DNA of 64,000 nucleotides. Source: Pseudomonadota bacterium. Its GTDB lineage: Bacteria; Pseudomonadota; Gammaproteobacteria; JAADHS01. Below are positions 55,493-64,000 of the stretch, piece by piece. The notes beneath the pieces were generated by a model. That model did no database searches, was not told the origin of the DNA, and saw only the letters and a list, made by a program, of their open reading frames with translations. The position numbers and the translations under genes were made by a program. The stretch covers positions 1 through 64,000 of the forward strand of contig JAKACW010000018.1 of NCBI GenBank assembly GCA_021821045.1, in the 5' to 3' direction. The stretch's first letter is position 1, and each line of letters starts with the position of its first letter.

Positions 55493-56377
55493 CTATCCCA
55501 CTTTCAAAAGACGCGCCCATGCGTTCATAACTGAGCGGCATATTCGCGCTTCAACAGTTTCAAGATGATACTCGGAACTGCCAACGCGAAACCGCAGATC
55601 GCGCTGCTTTCTAAGCCGGTTGCCGGTAAGAATGTGCCGGATATCCAAGATCGCCCCTTCGCTTATTTTTCTCCTCGAGACGGTTAGGTCGAGACCGCTC
55701 CATTTTTCGATTCTGGCTAGCGTCTCGTCTGGTGAGGCCACAAACGCGTCATAGCGAGCCATCAACACCTGATCGTTGAACCGTCGCTTAACGAGCCATG
55801 CGCACGTCATTACATAGAGATAGTACATCATTGCGACGAGCGGGCGCTTCGGCCGTTGCTCCTCTTTGTTGGGTTTCGAGAACGCGCTCAACACCCCATC
55901 AGGCGACCGCACCAACCAAATCACAGCCACATCATCTTTCATCGCCTGCAGCAGCGCCCATGCTCGCCCTGCATATTTGGAAGAGTCGACGATTGTTTTG
56001 GCGCCGGCAAGTTCGCTCACCCGTGAATACAAGCTAAGGTTCTCAGAGCGATAGCGCTTCAAAAGCCCGTCCTTCTGAAAACCAAGCCAGGTCAAAAAAA
56101 ATCTTGAATGCGACTCAATTCGTCGAAAAACAATGTCAAGATCGGCCGCCGTCTTCTCCGTCCATCCAAGGAGCCGAAACAAACTCGACCAAAACTCGCA
56201 ACGACGAGCTTTCTCCCCGCAACTGCAAACTTCATCCCTTATGAGACCATCTCGAAAGACATGGGTTACTTCACCTACCCCAAACACGTCAGCACTATTT
56301 GCCAACACGACCTCGAGAATCGTCGTCCCGGACCGTCCCGTTCCCATGATAAACAAAACCTTCGGTGGTTTTCTCAT
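55493..56377 (-). CDS. Sulfotransferase family protein
   Basis: 294 residues. The PAPS-binding 5'-phosphosulfate loop GTGRSGTT is at residues 12-19. The 3'-phosphate region includes IVDSSKYAGRAWALL and VIWLVRSPDGVLSAFSKP, and EETLARIEKWSGL-like SPDETLARIEKWSGLDL lies near the end. No membrane segment. Start ATG with GGAATC upstream. It is the last gene of the eight-gene minus-strand operon with glycosyltransferases and polymerase, suggesting that the exopolysaccharide, or a lipid-linked intermediate, carries sulfate. PAPS synthesis genes are not in the window. Confidence 0.82.
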   Translation of the reverse strand: MRKPPKVLFIMGTGRSGTTILEVVLANSADVFGVGEVTHVFRDGLIRDEVCSCGEKARRCEFWSSLFRLLGWTEKTAADLDIVFRRIESHSRFFLTWLGFQKDGLLKRYRSENLSLYSRVSELAGAKTIVDSSKYAGRAWALLQAMKDDVAVIWLVRSPDGVLSAFSKPNKEEQRPKRPLVAMMYYLYVMTCAWLVKRRFNDQVLMARYDAFVASPDETLARIEKWSGLDLTVSRRKISEGAILDIRHILTGNRLRKQRDLRFRVGSSEYHLETVEARICRSVMNAWARLLKVG

Positions 56378-56389
56378 GTCACGATTCCT

Positions 56390-57631
56390 TCAATGCCCGG
56401 ACTCGCGGCGGTTCGCCGCTCGCGCCGCACTTCCCGAACGCGGACCCTGTCTCAGCTGAACATACAGCTCCTCCAATCGATCGACACGAGCGGAAAATGA
56501 CAGCTCTTGTTCGGCAAGTCCTCGACCGTCGGCGCACAGCTTGGTTAAGCCATTGGGATTCCGCATCAACTCTGCGCAAGCCTGCTCAAAGCCGTCAGAC
56601 GATGCCGGACACAACAATCCCAATCGCTTGGTTGAAAAAAGCTCCTCAAGGTCGCCGGTGGGGTTTGTAAGAATTGGTCTTTCCAAGCTGAGGTAGTCAC
56701 CGATTTTGTTTGGCCATCGCCCGGCATTTCGAGCCGTCGGACGAAGAGGCAGGACAAACACATCGCACGCCGCGAGATAGAGGTTGTACTGCTCGAAGTC
56801 TAACCAACCCGGATATATAACCCTATCTCGACACGGAAACGCGTCAAGTAGTGCATGCAGATACTCCGCTCCGCCCGTGACAAGTAGGCGAACATCGGGG
56901 AAACGCTCCGCAAGGTGACAAAACGCATCAAAAAATAGTCTGTTATCCCCTTCGTCGTCGGGGTGTACATTGCTCATCCCAAAAATGAACAAGTTCTCCG
57001 AAATTGACAAGGCTGATCGCGCCTGCGGTTTGCCAATGGGGCGCAGTGCACTTGCCTCTGCGCCACCACGCAGCACGAAAGACCGTTTGTAGACATCAGG
57101 CCAGCGACTTAGGCGGGCACGCAGGGTGGAGGTGATGGGCAAGGTTAAGTCATAGAGTCGCTTAGCCGGCAATTCAAACAGGGAATCGTAGGCCCCCATG
57201 ATTTTACCCATCATCCCTTTTCGCTCGTCGGCCAGGCCGCCGCGTCCATGCCACTCCCACCACTCACAAACAAGCGACGAATTCCGAAACCATCGGCCGC
57301 ACAACGACGGGATAATCTGGGCCGGCCGTTGACCGGAGGTCACGTGAATAATGTCGTAACCGCCCGAAATCGCCTCTACAGTCTTTACGACAGTATCGAG
57401 AGCCCCAAAACCACCACTCCGAAATCTTGCCGGGAACCATCCAGGGGACTCGACCAGAACGAAATTTGGCAACTCCTGCTGACGCACCGAGCGTGTCGAC
57501 TCCAACGACGGGAACACGTAAGTAACTTCGTGCCCACGCTCTGCTAGCGCGCGCGCGGTCAAGTACCGAACACGATAAGCGCAGCTCGCTCTATGCGCTT
57601 TAATGAAGTCTCCAAGCATCAAAATTTTCAT
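56390..57631 (-). CDS. GT4-like glycosyltransferase
   Basis: About 413 residues from ATG 57631 (MKILMLGDFIKAHRASCAYR). GT-B organisation: N-domain GHEVTYVFPS and YDIIHVTSGQRPAQIIPSLC; C-domain NLFIFGMSNVHPDDEGDNRL, VRLLVTGGAEYLHAL and the donor-site ARNAGRWPNKIGDYLSLERP. The RASCAYR start resembles glycosyltransferases that use a GT4 fold in O-antigen clusters. Substrate unknown. A reading 54 codons longer overlaps the upstream GT2 gene and is not preferred. Part of the gmd-wzy operon. Confidence 0.82.
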   Translation of the reverse strand: MKILMLGDFIKAHRASCAYRVRYLTARALAERGHEVTYVFPSLESTRSVRQQELPNFVLVESPGWFPARFRSGGFGALDTVVKTVEAISGGYDIIHVTSGQRPAQIIPSLCGRWFRNSSLVCEWWEWHGRGGLADERKGMMGKIMGAYDSLFELPAKRLYDLTLPITSTLRARLSRWPDVYKRSFVLRGGAEASALRPIGKPQARSALSISENLFIFGMSNVHPDDEGDNRLFFDAFCHLAERFPDVRLLVTGGAEYLHALLDAFPCRDRVIYPGWLDFEQYNLYLAACDVFVLPLRPTARNAGRWPNKIGDYLSLERPILTNPTGDLEELFSTKRLGLLCPASSDGFEQACAELMRNPNGLTKLCADGRGLAEQELSFSARVDRLEELYVQLRQGPRSGSAARAANRRESGH

Positions 57632-57708
57632 CGATTCGTCAGCCAATGCACGAAGCAACCAAGAGGATTTTTGCGCGATTTTCGTCGACTTGGCGCACCC
57701 GGTTTCAA

Positions 57709-58593
57709 TTATCCTTGCAACTTGGAAGATGCGTAGCGAAGGGCCATGCCGCCTATAATTCTCGTGTACTTCCGGATCAAGTAAAGCCACCATATGCGGC
57801 CCAGATGCTTCCTTGCGAAGCGATAATTCACTGTCCAGTTGTTGGGCGAGTACAAACCTCGAAACGTTCGCACGACCCCCTGCAGCGACATAGCTTGACC
57901 GGGAATCGTCATGTTCTTTTGGTTAACGTCGCTGTAGACGACCGTGTCGAAGTCCACGAGAACAGGAATTCCCGCTTCGTGCGCCACTAGCGCAAAGTCA
58001 CTGTCAGCGTGGTAATGAGGAAACCTCGCCTCGTCGTAGATCCCGAAGCGCTGGAACAGCGCAACTGGAATGAGCACGCCCTTGCCAGGAACGTGGGTGA
58101 CCCGCCTTACGCCAACACAAGACGAGTCGCGCGGCTGGCCACGCTTTGTCACCGGTCGCCAACTCCCCGTCGAATAGTTCAATATGAACCCACTTGTTTC
58201 AATCTTGTTAGGATCCTCGAGGAAAACACATACAGAACCAATCATCGAGTCCGGGTACTCGCCAGCCCGCCGAACCTTGCGCTCTACGTAGTCCGGGTCA
58301 ACTACGACATCATTGTTAATTGTCAGCACATAGTCCCCTGGACCCGATGCACCGAGGACATGCTGAATGCATCGGTTTATACCTCCGGTCCACCAAAGAT
58401 TCCCTGTTCCTTGAACAACCTTCACTTTGGGATAGGCCGCCTGTACCGCCTCCGCGGTTCCATCCGTCGAACCGTCATCACACATCACGACTTCGATGTT
58501 CGGATACGTTTGAACCTCCATACACTTCAAAAAGCGAAGCGTATCACTCTTTCTATTAAAAACAGGAAAAGTAACAAACACAGTCGGACTCAT
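57709..58593 (-). CDS. GT2-family glycosyltransferase
   Basis: About 294 residues from ATG 58593, one base beyond the stop of the polymerase gene. GT-A motifs: VFVTFPVFNRKSDTLRFLKC, VMCDDGSTDGTAEAV, GNLWWTGGINRCIQHV and LTINNDVVVDPDYVE (metal-binding NND). The WWTGG stretch and PGKGVLIPVALFQRFG are typical of rhamnosyltransferase-like GT2 enzymes, which would fit with gmd if GDP-rhamnose is made, but specificity cannot be read from sequence alone. Confidence 0.87.
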   Translation of the reverse strand: MSPTVFVTFPVFNRKSDTLRFLKCMEVQTYPNIEVVMCDDGSTDGTAEAVQAAYPKVKVVQGTGNLWWTGGINRCIQHVLGASGPGDYVLTINNDVVVDPDYVERKVRRAGEYPDSMIGSVCVFLEDPNKIETSGFILNYSTGSWRPVTKRGQPRDSSCVGVRRVTHVPGKGVLIPVALFQRFGIYDEARFPHYHADSDFALVAHEAGIPVLVDFDTVVYSDVNQKNMTIPGQAMSLQGVVRTFRGLYSPNNWTVNYRFARKHLGRIWWLYLIRKYTRIIGGMALRYASSKLQG

Positions 58594-58594
58594 G

Positions 58595-59857
58595 TCAAAG
58601 TCTACCGTTAACGCGCAACGATGGGGTTTCACTGTGAGCAATGGTGCGGCTGAATACAAAAGTACTGGCAATCAACATAAGCGGCAAAGGACGCAGAACC
58701 AATGTTTCCGCCCAAAAATACATCCCGACCAGGGCGATCGCGGTCAAACGCAGGATAAAATCGTCCACGTAACGAAAAAAGAACACCAACATCGACCCGA
58801 AGACGAACATCCCGAAGGGCAGACCGTACACAGCCAGCAACTTAGTGACGCCATTTGACGATCCTGACATTTCCTCCGGACGAATGAACCCAACCGACAG
58901 ACTTGTGAATTTCTCCCCGTAGTCTCGAAATCCAGCGCCGAAGAGATTTTCCGAGAATATGCGCATATCCGCGAGCACGTCGAATTTGCGCCGCATGGTG
59001 ACACCTTCCTCCAGCGACGAGCCGGACAGATAGTGAGCAACTTTGTCGTGAACTACTTCCTCTACCTTATCGTAAAAAAGCACTACGAAGGACATCGCCC
59101 CAACCACAACAACCGTAACCAACCGAGGGTCTAGCCTTCTGGCGCGCAGCACTAAGACAAGAAGCTGCAAGACAAAAATCAAGTATCCTGTGGTTGATGC
59201 ACAAGTTATAAGCGCTACGATCAATAGTGCAAGGTACTGCATACGCCGCTTTGTCACCAATCCAGGCGAGCAAAATAAAAGCAGAAAAATAGCCAGATTT
59301 AGAAACGCCTGATAAACAGCCGGCTCGAAAAAAATCGAAGTATTGCGAGTAAGATGTTCGTGATAGCCGAAAGCGTAAGCCACACCCTCATAGAACTGAC
59401 CCCGGTCTGGAAGGAATGCGTAAAGACCGCTAAGGCCAGGAATTTGGTCTATCGCAAAGCCGACTAAGCTGACCGCGGCCAGCGCGGCGATCAGATTGAC
59501 GTATACACCGATGAACCGCTCTCGAACAATTAACAACACAAGGTAGGCAATGGTCAGCTGCATTATCGAGCCCACAACCGAAGTAATGGGCAGCGATCCT
59601 TCCGTGTAAATTGAAATCCACCACAGAAGCAGAGTAAACGCGCTCAGATAGGCAATAAACGCCAAACTAAAATTCCGAACATAAACGGCCGCAGCGCCCA
59701 GGCATAATCCAAAAATCCCGATGAGAAATTTGTCCTGGGCCGTCTGGTAGAGTAGTCCACCGCTGGCGAATACCACAAGGTAGACGAGAATATACTCGAT
59801 TACAGTACGAACCCTTGAGGGACTGACATTCGACTGAGCGATCGCATCGTTAGACAT
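58595..59857 (-). CDS. Putative O-antigen/exopolysaccharide polymerase (Wzy-like)
   Basis: 420-residue polytopic membrane protein with about 10-12 hydrophobic segments (for example EYILVYLVVFASGGLLY, MQYLALLIVALITCASTTGY, PRLVTVVVVGAMSFVVLFYD). A large periplasmic loop in the centre contains PGLSGLYAFLPDRGQFYEG and HLTRNTSIFFEPAVYQAF, which fits Wzy or O-antigen ligase-type proteins. Sequence conservation in this class is low, so the call rests on topology and place between glycosyltransferase genes. Base composition is low: two 60-base stretches at 59161-59280 count 42-45% G+C, against 62% in gmd. Confidence 0.7.
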   Translation of the reverse strand: MSNDAIAQSNVSPSRVRTVIEYILVYLVVFASGGLLYQTAQDKFLIGIFGLCLGAAAVYVRNFSLAFIAYLSAFTLLLWWISIYTEGSLPITSVVGSIMQLTIAYLVLLIVRERFIGVYVNLIAALAAVSLVGFAIDQIPGLSGLYAFLPDRGQFYEGVAYAFGYHEHLTRNTSIFFEPAVYQAFLNLAIFLLLFCSPGLVTKRRMQYLALLIVALITCASTTGYLIFVLQLLVLVLRARRLDPRLVTVVVVGAMSFVVLFYDKVEEVVHDKVAHYLSGSSLEEGVTMRRKFDVLADMRIFSENLFGAGFRDYGEKFTSLSVGFIRPEEMSGSSNGVTKLLAVYGLPFGMFVFGSMLVFFFRYVDDFILRLTAIALVGMYFWAETLVLRPLPLMLIASTFVFSRTIAHSETPSLRVNGRL

Positions 59858-59868
59858 ATCAACTCAAA

Positions 59869-60861
59869 TCAGCCGGGCGACCGCCGCATGGTCTTTGCGA
59901 CCGCGATGATTCGACTAGGCAGTAGCTGCTGAGCCCACAAAAAAAATACCCGACTCACCACAACCCCGCTTGCGTACCAGGGCAGCTTGCTATCGGCGGC
60001 CGCGGTTCGATAGGCCTTCCACGCTTCATCGAAAACTCCCGTTGCGAGTTTCCCGGCAGCCAGATGGCCCATTACTGTTGCAACGTACCGGCGCATACGC
60101 GCATCGCCCTCATGCGACCCGAGCCAGTCTCGGTAAGTTGGTTGCCACTTGGACACGTACTGGCGGACACCCTGTATTCGCCTCAACGTCGAACTCATAG
60201 CGGTCGAACGTGCAAATCGGTCGAAATGAACCACCAGCGGTTCGTCCGCCGCCGCCCCGGAATATCCTTCCACTGCAAGCGCCATCCAAATGTCATGGTC
60301 GACGGAAGACGCAAGACTTTCGTCAAAGCCGCCAACTCGCTCAAGCGCCTCACGGGCAAACAGGAAACTCGAGGAAGGCGTTCGCGCGCCCTCTCGAATG
60401 ATTGCTTCTTTTAATGGTCCCACATTACCGTAAGGGCGTACGGATATGCGACCCGATTTTGGAAAATGCATTTCCGTTTTGCACGTTACCACGCCGATTT
60501 GCTTGCGCTCGCTGACCGGCAGGGCACTGAGAGCGTCGACTTGCTTCCGAATTCGCTCAGGCTTCCACACATCATCGTCATCTAAATAGGCGATATAGTC
60601 ACCCGTAGATTCACGCAGACCTGTGTTGCGGGCCGCAGGGAGCCCTTTGTTGACACCGTGCGCAATATATCGAACCCGATTGCCGTAATTTCGGTGTATC
60701 CACTCTCCCAGTTCGGTTGCCGGTCCATCCTCGATTACTATAATCTCAGCAAGCGGGTAAGTCTGAGAGACCACGCTAGCAAGGGCGCGACGCACGTCGT
60801 CGGGACGTTTAAAAGTAGTGACCACTGCGCTGACCGCTATGTGGCGAGTGTTCTCAACCAT
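59869..60861 (-). CDS. GT2-family glycosyltransferase
   Basis: 330 residues. GT-A motifs are clear: VSAVVTTFKRPDDVRRALAS, IIVIEDGPATELGEWI, GLPAARNTGLRESTGDYIAY followed by LDDDDVWKPERI (DxD-type site), and the acceptor-side VGGFDESLASSVDHDIWMAL. The C-terminal 100 residues are helical with a hydrophobic segment (ASGVVVSRVFFLWAQQLL) that could attach it to the membrane. Two bases separate its start from the stop of the preceding GT2, so the two are coupled. Confidence 0.88.
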   Translation of the reverse strand: MVENTRHIAVSAVVTTFKRPDDVRRALASVVSQTYPLAEIIVIEDGPATELGEWIHRNYGNRVRYIAHGVNKGLPAARNTGLRESTGDYIAYLDDDDVWKPERIRKQVDALSALPVSERKQIGVVTCKTEMHFPKSGRISVRPYGNVGPLKEAIIREGARTPSSSFLFAREALERVGGFDESLASSVDHDIWMALAVEGYSGAAADEPLVVHFDRFARSTAMSSTLRRIQGVRQYVSKWQPTYRDWLGSHEGDARMRRYVATVMGHLAAGKLATGVFDEAWKAYRTAAADSKLPWYASGVVVSRVFFLWAQQLLPSRIIAVAKTMRRSPG

Positions 60862-60863
60862 AC

Positions 60864-61772
60864 TTAGGAGCGCCTCAAAGGGCCACGACCTGCCAATTCC
60901 ACCATCCCCTTAGCAAACTTTTTCCAAAGGTGGAGGGAGAATGGGTATAACCTCATCGCCTGAAAGAAATTCGAGAATGCCGCTTTCCGCTCCCGCAGTT
61001 GAGCGTAATCATAGCCAATGAGGGCATGAATGTTCGCCCTCTGCTTCGGATATTCGCTCAGCACTGAAGCAAATTTGCGCAACTTGATCTCCTGGCTCAG
61101 AATCTCCTTTCGAATATGCGCTTCCGATACTCCGGTGATCCTCTCATAGCCGTGGCCGACATCAATTCGCACCAACACTTCAGGAACAAAGTCTACGTCA
61201 TACTTTTGACAAATCCGGCGGATAAAGTCGCCGTCATTTCCGCGGGGCAATGATTCATCAAAAGGACCAACATCCGCGATGACGTTACGTCGAACAAGCA
61301 GAGTTGAAGAATTTCCAATGGGCTGGGTATCTAGAACGTCCGCAAAAATGTAACCGCGCAGACTGGGTCGAAGCGATTTCTGGAAACCACCTTCGTCTTG
61401 GTAGTCCATCCAGCAATAAACCAATCCAACGTTGTCGGGTGCGTTTTTCAGAACGGAAAGTTGGCGGTCCAGCTTGTGGGGCAGCCACTCATCATCGTCA
61501 TCCAAAAAAGCGATGTAACGCCCTTTTGCAAGCTGAATCCCTGTATTTCGGGCAGCGGATGCGCCCCGTGGAGACTCGTGATGAACGCAGACCAAACGAT
61601 CATCCGCGATTTGCCGCAACCTTTCAGCCGTATCGTCGGATGATGCATCATCGACGACGATACACTCGAGGTCCGAATACGTTTGACTGAGCACGCTCTT
61701 TACTGCCCGCACGACCAGCGCAGACCTGTTGTGCGTGGGGATGACCACCGACACTTCAGCGCTACGTTGCAT
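60864..61772 (-). CDS. GT2-family glycosyltransferase
   Basis: About 302 residues from ATG 61772; a TTG five codons earlier is possible. GT-A motifs: VSVVIPTHNRSALVVRAVKS, CIVVDDASSDDTAERL, RGASAARNTGIQLAKGRYIA then FLDDDDEWLPHKL, and VGPFDESLPRGNDGDFIRRI. It resembles the neighbouring GT2 in the first half (shared ARNTG and FLDDDD blocks), so the pair may come from an old duplication. Follows gmd by 80 bases. Confidence 0.88.
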   Translation of the reverse strand: MQRSAEVSVVIPTHNRSALVVRAVKSVLSQTYSDLECIVVDDASSDDTAERLRQIADDRLVCVHHESPRGASAARNTGIQLAKGRYIAFLDDDDEWLPHKLDRQLSVLKNAPDNVGLVYCWMDYQDEGGFQKSLRPSLRGYIFADVLDTQPIGNSSTLLVRRNVIADVGPFDESLPRGNDGDFIRRICQKYDVDFVPEVLVRIDVGHGYERITGVSEAHIRKEILSQEIKLRKFASVLSEYPKQRANIHALIGYDYAQLRERKAAFSNFFQAMRLYPFSLHLWKKFAKGMVELAGRGPLRRS

Positions 61773-61852
61773 AAAAGGTAATCCCAATTCCGATGTGCAA
61801 TGCGTGCCGATCCGAACCGCGCTCCGCTTTTTGCTCTAACGAATGCCGAGCA

Positions 61853-62935
61853 CTACTCGTGATAATTCGGCGCGCGGTATCCGTGCTTCGACACCAGATG
61901 ATCCCGCTCCGCGATTTGCAGATCCTCGCGGACCATCTCGGACACCATTTCCTCGAAGGCAATACGCGGCGTCCAGCCTAGCTTCTGCTTGGCCTTGGTC
62001 GGGTCGCCAAGCAGCGTGTCGACTTCGGCGGGGCGGAAATAGCGCGGATCGACACGAACGATGACATTCCCCTTCTGATCCTTGCCAATCTCATCGACAC
62101 CGTGGCCTTGCCAAGTGACTTTGATCCCCAGCTCACTTGCCGCGATATCGACAAATTGGCGAACGCTGTACTGCACGCCCGTTGCAATCACAAAATCCTC
62201 GGGGGCTTCCTGCTGGAGCATCAGCCATTGCATTTCAACGTAATCCTTGGCGTGGCCCCAGTCGCGCAGCGAATCGAGATTACCCAGGTAGAGGCAATCC
62301 TGCAGGCCAAGCTTGATGCGGGCAAGCGCGCGGGTGATCTTGCGGGTGACGAACGTCTCGCCGCGGCGCGGCGACTCATGGTTGAACAGGATGCCGTTGC
62401 AGGCATAGATACCGTAGGCCTCGCGGTAGTTCACGGTGATCCAATAGGCGTAGATTTTCGCCGCAGCATAGGGGCTGCGCGGATAAAACGGCGTGGTCTC
62501 CTTTTGGGGAATCTCCATCACTTTGCCGTAAAGTTCGGAAGTCGAGGCCTGGTAGAAGCGGGTTTTCTTTTCCAGCCCCAACATGCGTATCGCTTCCAAC
62601 AACCGCAGCGTGCCCAGTCCGTCGCAGTTGGCGGTGTATTCAGGCTCTTCGAATGACACTGCAACGTGCGACTGCGCGCCGAGATTGTAGACCTCATCGG
62701 GCTGGACGTTTTGCATGATGCGTAGCAGATTGGTGGAATCCGTCAGATCGCCGTAGTGGAGCCGAAAGTGGGGATCTTTGCTGTGGGGATCGACATAAAT
62801 ATGATCGATGCGATCGGTATTGAAACTCGATGCCCGGCGCTTGATGCCATGTACTTCGTAGCCCTTCTCGAGCAAAAACTCGGCGAGATACGAGCCGTCC
62901 TGACCAGTTATACCGGTGATGAGCGCCTTTTTCAT
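61853..62935 (-). CDS. gmd: GDP-mannose 4,6-dehydratase
   Basis: Converts GDP-mannose to GDP-4-keto-6-deoxymannose, the branch point to GDP-rhamnose, GDP-fucose and related sugars. 360 residues of the extended SDR family. NADP site [29 protein letters not shown], catalytic region [20 protein letters not shown] (Tyr about 157, Lys about 161), and [23 protein letters not shown] with AAGGAC upstream. No GDP-fucose synthase or rmd reductase is visible in the window, so the final sugar is unknown. It shares the GDP-mannose pool with AlgD. Confidence 0.95.
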   Translation of the reverse strand: MKKALITGITGQDGSYLAEFLLEKGYEVHGIKRRASSFNTDRIDHIYVDPHSKDPHFRLHYGDLTDSTNLLRIMQNVQPDEVYNLGAQSHVAVSFEEPEYTANCDGLGTLRLLEAIRMLGLEKKTRFYQASTSELYGKVMEIPQKETTPFYPRSPYAAAKIYAYWITVNYREAYGIYACNGILFNHESPRRGETFVTRKITRALARIKLGLQDCLYLGNLDSLRDWGHAKDYVEMQWLMLQQEAPEDFVIATGVQYSVRQFVDIAASELGIKVTWQGHGVDEIGKDQKGNVIVRVDPRYFRPAEVDTLLGDPTKAKQKLGWTPRIAFEEMVSEMVREDLQIAERDHLVSKHGYRAPNYHE

Positions 62936-62960
62936 CTGGAATTGTCCTTGGTTTTCCTGC

Positions 62961-63980
62961 TTAGAATTCGTTGAGAATGCTTCCGGCGAACTCGACGTCA
63001 GCTTGCTGCAGCGAGGCTTTTAGTTTGACCGCCGAGTCCAGCTTGGTGCGATCGCGCCGCACCACCATCACCGCACTGCCGGCCGCGCCGGCCAGGGCCT
63101 GCACATCGGCCGTATACTGCCCGGCCGGCGAATCGACAATGATCACCTCAAAGAAGCGCTTCAGTTCGCGCAGAATATTTGCGAACCGCTCGCCGCTGAA
63201 CAATTCGGAAGGGTTGGGCGGCACCGCCCCCGCACCAAGCACGGAAAGCCGCGTGAAAAACGGCACCGCCTCGGGCAGCAAATCGAGTTCGTCCTTTTTT
63301 ATCCTGCCGGACAGCATCGCCGACAAACCGACTCGGCGGGAGAACCCGAAAATCTCATGCTGTCGTGGCGTACGCAGGTCGGCATCGATGAGCAGCGTGG
63401 ACTTGCCGAGCTGCGAAAAACTTACCGCCAAATTCGCAGCAACATAGCTGCGCCCTTCCCCGTCGCCGGGGCTTACCACCGTCAGCACTTTGCGCTCGGG
63501 GCTCAACCACCGAAAACAAAGCTGCCCTCGAATGGCGCGGAAAATTTCCGCCTGTTTGCCGAAGGGCTCATAAGCCGTAACCAGCTCCTCCCCGAACGTG
63601 CCGTCGCTGGGCCGCACGGTCGGGTAATTGAACTGACGCGCTAACGCGTATTGAATGTCATCCTCGCCGAGCAGCTTGAGTCGTTTGGCGGCCTCACCGA
63701 AGAAAATGCCGTCTTTCTCCTGCAGGGCGACGATGCGCTCGACGTCGTTCGTTGTGAGCTTGCCGGCTTCGATCAGAATATTTCCGATGTTACGGTCATC
63801 GCCGGGCGGGTCGGCCTCGAAAGATGACTCATCGCCAAAAGCGCGTTCACGCCAAGCATCTTCGCCGTGCTGGCTGCGGGGAAGCGGTTCGACCACCGAC
63901 ATCACCGTTGCCGAATCATCGTCCTCAACCACAACCTTGCTCCCCGAAGGCGGGATCTTACTTTCCTGATTGTCAGCCAT
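62961..63980 (-). CDS. epsG: EpsG-like chain-length determinant tyrosine kinase / polysaccharide ATPase
   Basis: 339 residues. The N-terminus (about 1-55) is acidic and disordered. An MshEN-like domain is at about 60-125 ([20 protein letters not shown] and [20 protein letters not shown]), followed by a BY-kinase-like P-loop domain: [20 protein letters not shown] around 169-188 (a Walker A with GEGRSY in place of GKT/S), Walker A' [15 protein letters not shown], and VIIVDSPAG (Walker B). This order matches EpsG of exosortase-associated exopolysaccharide clusters. No C-terminal Tyr cluster is visible (ends GSILNEF). The rest of its operon, expected to hold the Wzc-like co-polymerase and Wza, lies beyond the window. 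Confidence 0.82.
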   Translation of the reverse strand: MADNQESKIPPSGSKVVVEDDDSATVMSVVEPLPRSQHGEDAWRERAFGDESSFEADPPGDDRNIGNILIEAGKLTTNDVERIVALQEKDGIFFGEAAKRLKLLGEDDIQYALARQFNYPTVRPSDGTFGEELVTAYEPFGKQAEIFRAIRGQLCFRWLSPERKVLTVVSPGDGEGRSYVAANLAVSFSQLGKSTLLIDADLRTPRQHEIFGFSRRVGLSAMLSGRIKKDELDLLPEAVPFFTRLSVLGAGAVPPNPSELFSGERFANILRELKRFFEVIIVDSPAGQYTADVQALAGAAGSAVMVVRRDRTKLDSAVKLKASLQQADVEFAGSILNEF

Positions 63981-64000
63981 TTAGTTTGTTCTTCCACATT

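Overview
The window looks like a chromosomal segment of a gammaproteobacterium. The minus-strand series rarA-lolA-ftsK, followed by trxB, aat, bpt, infA, clpA, clpS, cspD and icd, has nearly the order known from Pseudomonas and relatives. Base composition is about 60% G+C in the core genes and visibly lower in parts of the polysaccharide region. I place it only at class level. No rRNA, tRNA or CRISPR array was seen.

Layout. (1) 1-9438 and 20791-27239: housekeeping core. It covers DNA repair (rarA), lipoprotein sorting (lolA), chromosome segregation (ftsK), alanine dehydrogenase, thioredoxin reductase, a PilZ protein, and the full bacterial N-degron set (aat, bpt, clpS, clpA) with infA, cspD, icd and rluE. 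An IS1634-type transposase start lies at the left edge, and REP-like palindromes sit between core genes. (2) 9451-20732: an 11-kb metal-homeostasis block splits the usually adjacent aat and bpt. It holds a CzcCBA-type RND efflux operon with a DUF3240 protein, a His-rich membrane protein, an LbtU-like outer-membrane porin directly behind znuCB, and divergent znuA. (3) 27398-32994: a periplasmic rhodanese, a chemoreceptor and a large Ig/beta-propeller lipoprotein. (4) 33005-63980: an exopolysaccharide region.

The polysaccharide region has two long minus-strand operons. One (43383-35229) carries a GT2, an EpsL-like outer-membrane barrel, a hexapeptide acyltransferase, a DUF5672 protein, a heparinase-II/III-like protein, GDP-mannose 6-dehydrogenase (algD) and a GT4. 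The other (63980-55493, probably continuing beyond the window) carries an EpsG-like kinase, gmd, three GT2, a Wzy-like polymerase, a GT4 and a sulfotransferase. Between them lie genes for polymer-degrading or polymer-binding proteins: a membrane-anchored heparinase-like protein, two discoidin-PL6 proteins transcribed divergently, and a golvesin-PKD-PL14-like protein. Taken together this suggests a mannuronate-containing, possibly sulfated and acylated, Wzy-assembled exopolysaccharide with its own set of secreted or envelope lyases. No alginate synthase genes (alg8/alg44) are present in the window.
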